Assembly: GCA_905221605.1 (NCBI GenBank)
Contig: CAJNDS010002623.1
Span: 958,371-975,870 of the forward strand
Source of the DNA: Symbiodinium natans
Lineage: Eukaryota > Sar > Dinophyceae > Suessiales > Symbiodiniaceae
Reading direction: 5' to 3'
DNA: 17,500 bases
Shown: piece by piece, positions 13,527 through 17,500 of the stretch
Numbering within the stretch: position 1 is the stretch's first letter
How the letters are laid out: each line of letters begins with the position of its first letter
Program-made: the position numbers and the translations under genes
Notes under the pieces: model-generated
Database searches by the model: none
Seen by the model: only the letters and a program-made list of their open reading frames with translations
What the model was told of the DNA's origin: nothing

Positions 13527-14912
13527 AGGGTTTCGGGTTTAGGGTTTAGGGTTTAGGGTTTAGGGTTTAGGGTTTAGGGTTTAGGGTTTAGGGCTTAGGG
13601 CTTAGGGCTTAGGGCTTAGGGCTTAGGGCTTAGGGCTTAGGGCTTAGGGCTTAGGGCTTAGGGCTTAGGGCTTAGGGCTTATTCGGGTTTAGGGTTTAGA
13701 TTCTTTGGGGTTTTGGGGCTACGGGCGTGGGATTATGAGGGTACAGGATATGGGTTCGAAGGCTCGATGTTCTGCCTGACCTGACATCCTAAACCCTCGA
13801 CACCCGAGATTCGCAATCTCTTGGCAGAATGCTGCCAGTGAGGTGTATGTTTTTTGGATGCTTTACGGTGCTAGGGCTTTGGATGTTCCCCCTTATGCTA
13901 ACAGTGCTGGATAGGGATTCTAGTACCCCCTAGTATAAAAGGGAACATCCCTAAACCCTAAACCCTAAACTTTAAACCCTAAACCCTAAACCCTAAACCC
14001 TAAACTTTAAACCCTAAACCCTAAACCCTAAACCCCGTTTTGGGTGCTTTAGGATGTGTCTTAGGATGCTTCGGGCTGTCGGTGATTTCAGGGCCTCGCA
14101 CGGTTGAGGGACTTATGGCCCAAGATGGAGAAGGGCTGAGGGTTTAGGGTCTAGGGTTTAGGGTTTAGGGTCTAGGGTTTAGGGTATAGGGTATAGGGTT
14201 TAGGGTCTAGGGTCTAGGGTTTAGGGTTTAGGGTTTAGGGTTTAGGGTTCAGGGTTCAGGGTTTAGGGTTTAGGGTTTAGGGTTTAGGGTTTAGGGTTTA
14301 GGGTTTAGGGTTCAGGGTTTAGGGTTTAGGGTTTAGGGTTGGTTTAGGGTTTGTTTAGGGTTAGTTTAGGGTTCAGGGTTTAGGGTTCAGGGTTGAGGGT
14401 CTCGGGTTCGGCTAGGGGTTTCAGGGTCTCTGGGTATTTCGGATGTCGGATGGCTTAGGGCCTAAAACCCTAAACCCCTGAAACCCTAAAAACCCTCAAA
14501 ACCCTCTAAACCCTCTAAGCCCTCAAAACCCTAGAAACCCTAGAACCCTAAGCCCCTAAAACCCTCAAAACCCTACAAACCCTAAACCCTAAAAGCCCGA
14601 AACCCTAAAAACCCTGAAGCCCTAAAACCCTAAAAACCCTAACTCCCTAAAAACCCTAATTCCCTAAAAACCCTAAACCCTCAAACCCTAAAAACCCTAA
14701 AACCCCAAAACCCATGATCGGGGTGCCTGCGATTGTCAGGTCCACATTCCCGACGAAGCCACTTGGGTGGAACCTCGGCTCTTCGGGTTTAGGGTTGAAG
14801 GCTTAGGGCTTGGGGGTTTTGGGGTTTGGGATTTGGGGTCTAGGGTTCAGGGTTTAGGGTTTAGGGCATGGGGTTTTGGGGTTTGGGCTTAGGGTGTAGG
14901 GTTCTTGGGGCT
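13527..14912. repeat. Arrays with a pure TTAGGGC block and a variable-length CCCTAAAA field
   Basis: TTTAGGG 13527-13588 passes into about 13 TTAGGGC units to 13680; CCCTAAA 13950-14035; TTTAGGG with TCTAGGG, TATAGGG and TTCAGGG variants 14138-14405; 14462-14712 is CCCTAAA with unit length varying from 7 to about 10; 14780-14905 degenerate TTTAGGG. The island 14713-14780 has an open minus frame (GFVGNVDLTIAGTPIM). Confidence 0.88.
13881..13950. mobile_element. 70-bp inverted-repeat element with GGATGTTCCC ends
   Basis: GGATGTTCCC at 13881-13890 pairs with GGGAACATCC at 13941-13950, and 17 of 20 terminal positions are complementary. It sits directly against a CCCTAAA array. Hairpin or small MITE. 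Confidence 0.6.
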
Positions 14913-15439
14913 TGCAAACGACCCCCATCAACAAGAACTAAGAGAGGATTTTCCTAAGCGTGCCCTGTGCTCTAGACATGTTGCTCGACCTTGAGCCATT
15001 CAATACCTCAGGCGAACCCTTCAGCTTCTGAAAGTTGATGTGTGGTTCGGAGGGAACATTGATGTTTGTTGCCGAATCAAAGTTGCACGTAGGTTGAGAT
15101 TTCGGGTGTGGGGAGGGGGGTTTCGGAGCTTGGGTTTTAGAAGGGGAGGGTCCTGCAAGACCCTAGTCCCAGAGCTGCTGTGAGAGGACAAGCCGTGCGG
15201 AAAGCGCAGAGCGCCTTGTACCCTAAACCCTAAATCCTAAACCCTAAACCCTTAAACCCTCCAAACGCGCAACCACGCCTTTCTCACTCTCTGGGAAGAG
15301 GACGGCTTCAGCACACAAAATCGGTGCAGACGGCAGTCAGCCAAGGGAGAAGGAATGCAAGGCGCCAGGCGCAAGTTTCCGCGTTGCCCCGAGACCCCTA
15401 AACCCTAAACCCTAAACCCTAAACCCTAAACCCTAAACC
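14913..15439. other. Region downstream of the isomerase-like gene
   Basis: Mostly unique sequence with short CCCTAAA arrays at 15218-15260 and 15395-15442. I see no convincing exon, promoter or terminator. It is the interval in which any 5' part of the C2 gene, or 3' sequence of the isomerase gene, would fall. Confidence 0.4.
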
Positions 15440-17136
15440 CTACTTCGCAGACTCCGCGGGCGAAGCGAGGCGTCTCAGAAAGGCTGCTTCGAGGGCCCAG
15501 AGGCGATCCTGACCCCAGAGGACCACGTCGCCGAAGCGAAGACATGGCACACCCCAGTGCTTCAGCTCCTCGTACCTCTACTGAACGTGGAACCCTAGCA
15601 AAAATCTCTGGTTTTGGCGGTTTCTTAGGAATTATAGTACCCTAAATTTTTACTTTTAGCTGTTTCTTAGGAAGTATAGTGCCCAAAAACTCAAAACTAT
15701 TCCCAAGTATCCCCTAAGGTACAAGATTCGCCGGTTTTGCTCTTCGAAGTCTGGTAGGCCGGTGCCATTGGCCAAAACCTCAGCCTCCGCCCACGAGAGC
15801 CCCGCCGCCTCGACGATGCGACGGAGGCCATCGTCAGTGCCAGCAGCCACGAACTGCCTTAAACAGCCCAGTACACATTATGATAAGGGCCCCCTTTTTT
15901 GGGGGTTGGTTCCTGTATAAGGGAACCTTGAACCAACAAAAGGGGAAAAGGGCTACCGCTTGGGCTGCCAAGCCGCCCATAGACACAGTCAGCCCAGGCT
16001 GTTAGAAACTCCTGGCCTCGGCCGTGCTTCTCTGCCAGAGGCCAGACACGCATGGCGCGCAGCGTGGGCTCTCCGAGCGGATCGTTCATGGCCGCGAAGT
16101 TCAGGTTGAGGCGATGCATCTCCCGCCAGAAGTCTCTGATGATGTAGACCTTCTTCTTGGACACGTCGAAGCCGCGCATGGCCATGGGAACCACGGGCCG
16201 GATGCGCACGGCCACGCCATAGTGCTTGCAGAGCCTGAAGAGGTCCCTGAGAATGAGCTGCGAGTAAGGGGAGCGAAAGGAGTAGAAGAGCTCCACCTCC
16301 GGTGCCTCCGCTCCCAGCTTCGCACCAGGCTCGAAGCGCAGATGCTCGGTGCGATCGAAGATCGCCGCGGAGCTTTGGGAGCCAGCGTCCCTGGACGCAC
16401 CAGCACCGATGAGGCGGCGCTCCAGATGCGCCAGGCGGTCTATACCCCAGTAGGTCTCACCCCGATAATTCATGACGCCTCCTGCCAGGTGTTTCTGCGC
16501 CAGCTGCTCGTAGTTCTCCTGCAGCACCTTCTTCACTTGGCTCAAGTCACTCTCCGAGGGGGCCTCAGACTCCGGGGAGGACTGTGAGGACCACAACTTC
16601 CGTCCAAGAGAAATCGCCAAGTCTAAGAGCTCTGCATCCAAAGGCACGGCCCCTGCGCCACCATTCGGGCATGCGGCGGCGAGCGCGGCCGCCGCTGCCA
16701 AGGCCGCCTCGGGCCCTGGCACAGTCCCCAGCGTGAGCCCGAGGTCTTGGTACAGCTCCTGGAGCAGCTTGCAGTCGTTGAACGTCCAATCTTGCACGTC
16801 CCTCGTGTTCCCTCCAAAGCCGCTGAAGGCATCCTCGCCGATGAGAACCAGCTCCAGGTCAACGTCAAAGCGATCGAGCAAGCTCGGCAGCGCTTGCAGG
16901 GCCAGGTGCGAGTGCGGGTCTCCGAGCGCGTGAAAGAATCTCACTCTTCTCCGGCCCGGCAGCCACTCGGCCACGCGGTGGAGTGTGTTTTGGAAGCCTT
17001 GGCTTGAAACGATGGGGAAGATCGTCCCCAGGATGCTCGGCATGGGCCGAGCCTGGGGAGTCACCTGCGTTCGGTCTGAGGCCACAAGTCTCAACAAGGC
17101 GCTCGAACCGTGCGCGCGAAGCCGCCGCGACAACAT
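15440..17136 (-). CDS. Tandem DsbA-like / 2-hydroxychromene-2-carboxylate isomerase-like protein (three exons)
   Basis: Exons are 17136-15977, 15857-15723 and 15575-15440. They join in frame (1160+135+136 nt) to give 476 residues and a TAG stop. The ATG at 17136 directly follows an in-frame TAG. The family (thioredoxin fold, related to kappa-class GST and HCCA isomerase) performs glutathione-dependent isomerase or redox chemistry. Domain 2 (about 281-465) has FYSFRSPYSQL with the family Ser-Pro motif near 289, then WGVPCLRFGD (439-448) and LWGQDRLW (451-458). Domain 1 (about 64-241) starts with FFHALGDPHSHL, lacks the canonical SPY, and ends YWGIDRLAHLE (229-239). The two WGxDRL endings show an internal duplication with a degenerate first copy. 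The N-terminus is Arg/Ser/Leu-rich with no acidic residue before position 21, so an organelle presequence is possible. Substrate unknown. The stop abuts a telomere-type array, so a longer spliced form cannot be excluded. Confidence 0.85.
15576..15722 (-). other. Intron 2 of the isomerase-like gene (GT-AG, 147 nt) with direct repeats
   Basis: Boundaries ATCTT|GTACCT and GTAGAG|GTACGA are phase 2 and restore NRRILYEELKHWGVP. The tetramer GTAC occurs at both junctions, like a target-site duplication. Inside, a 29-bp unit is repeated in tandem at a 42-bp period (15612-15640 and 15654-15682, 25 of 29 identical, core GTTTCTTAGGA). Reading through the intron gives a false hydrophobic C-terminus ending at the stop at 15656. 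Confidence 0.72.
15858..15976 (-). other. Intron 1 of the isomerase-like gene (GC-AG, 119 nt)
   Basis: Without splicing, the frame runs into unrelated sequence and a stop at 15859. Removing TATGG|GCGGCT...TTTAAG|GCAGTT joins WADCVY to GQFVAAGTDDGLRR, which restores the spacing expected in the family. The donor is GC and the acceptor AG|G. Near its ends the intron has a 7-bp inverted repeat CAGCCCA/TGGGCTG (15864-15870 and 15961-15967), and inside it a hairpin TTGGTTC/GAACCAA (15906-15912 and 15930-15936). This resembles a small mobile intron, but that is inference. Confidence 0.72.
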
Positions 17137-17500
17137 CTAACCGACAAGCCCATGCTCTGCCCTAAGGGTTGGCTTTGGGATACTCGGCCCTTGCAACTTA
17201 GGCTAGCTTTAGGGGAGTTGTGTCACCGATGCACTTAGAAGGACTATCTTGGCCCAAACAGCCGTGGATTGCAGCCTTCCGAAGTCTGAGCCCAAGACAA
17301 CATAGACCCAGGAACCCAAGAAGACCCTGAAGCCTTAAACACTCAAAGCATTTTGAACCCTCAGACCCTCAAAAACACTTGAAACCCTTGACCCCAATTG
17401 TCCCTAAACCTTACCAAACCCATGGTGAGATGGGGCTGAAGCACCCTAAACCCCAAACCCTAAACCCCCTAAGCCCTAAACGCAGCAACCCAATAACCCT
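17137..17500. other. Upstream flank of the isomerase-like gene
   Basis: Unique sequence passing into degenerate CCCTAAA from about 17320 to the end (best units 17440-17480). AG dinucleotides shortly before the ATG (for example GGTTAG|ATG) could serve as a trans-splice acceptor, but no leader sequence is present. Confidence 0.35.

Noticed and set aside
15656-15850. Separate 64-codon minus-strand gene
   Set aside because: It is exon 2 of the isomerase-like gene read through into intron 2; the GTG start is not a real start.
16024-16587. 187-codon plus-strand frame
   Set aside because: Antisense shadow of the G/C-rich isomerase-like exon 1.

Overview
The window looks like nuclear DNA of a dinoflagellate, possibly Symbiodiniaceae-like. 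Several features point that way. There are dozens of short blocks of the telomere-type heptamer TTTAGGG/CCCTAAA scattered through the interior. Exons are small, with G/C-ending codons. Introns use GC as well as GT donors and end in AG|G. Several splice junctions carry short direct repeats. The assignment is inference: TTTAGGG also occurs in plants and some other algae, and no spliced-leader sequence was seen.

Right end (15440-17136, minus strand): a three-exon gene for a 476-residue protein with two fused DsbA-like / 2-hydroxychromene-2-carboxylate isomerase-like domains. Both introns (119 and 147 nt) were placed by reading frame and family motifs. The stop codon sits exactly where a CCCTAAA array begins.

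Rest of the window (1 to about 15400): a mosaic of telomere-type arrays, often flipping orientation, separated by islands of about 50-250 bp of ordinary sequence. No long open reading frame exists here. Read on the minus strand, however, seven islands between 8505 and 3415 join, with matching splice phases, into one nearly complete C2 domain of about 118 residues that keeps its calcium-loop aspartates. I interpret these islands as exons of a multi-exon C2-domain gene, co-directional with the right-end gene. Its introns (about 0.5-1.1 kb) are largely telomere-type repeats, inverted-repeat transposable elements and microsatellites. In places the repeats themselves lie at the splice sites (CCCTAAACCCAG|G acceptors, |GTTTAGGG donors). 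More exon-like islands lie on both sides (about 2080-3180 and 8670-13520), so the gene or its neighbours may cover most of the window; these are less certain.

Other content: two copies of a terminal-inverted-repeat element (1528-1875 and 8036-8175), the first split by a telomere-type array; three further small inverted-repeat elements; a palindrome flanked by direct repeats near 4106-4220; a CA microsatellite of about 200 bp; T7G39 and T28G16 runs; and arrays in which single variant heptamers or octamers (TTAGGGC, TTGAGGG, TTTGGGG, TTTAGGGG) have been locally homogenised. No tRNA, rRNA or CRISPR was found.
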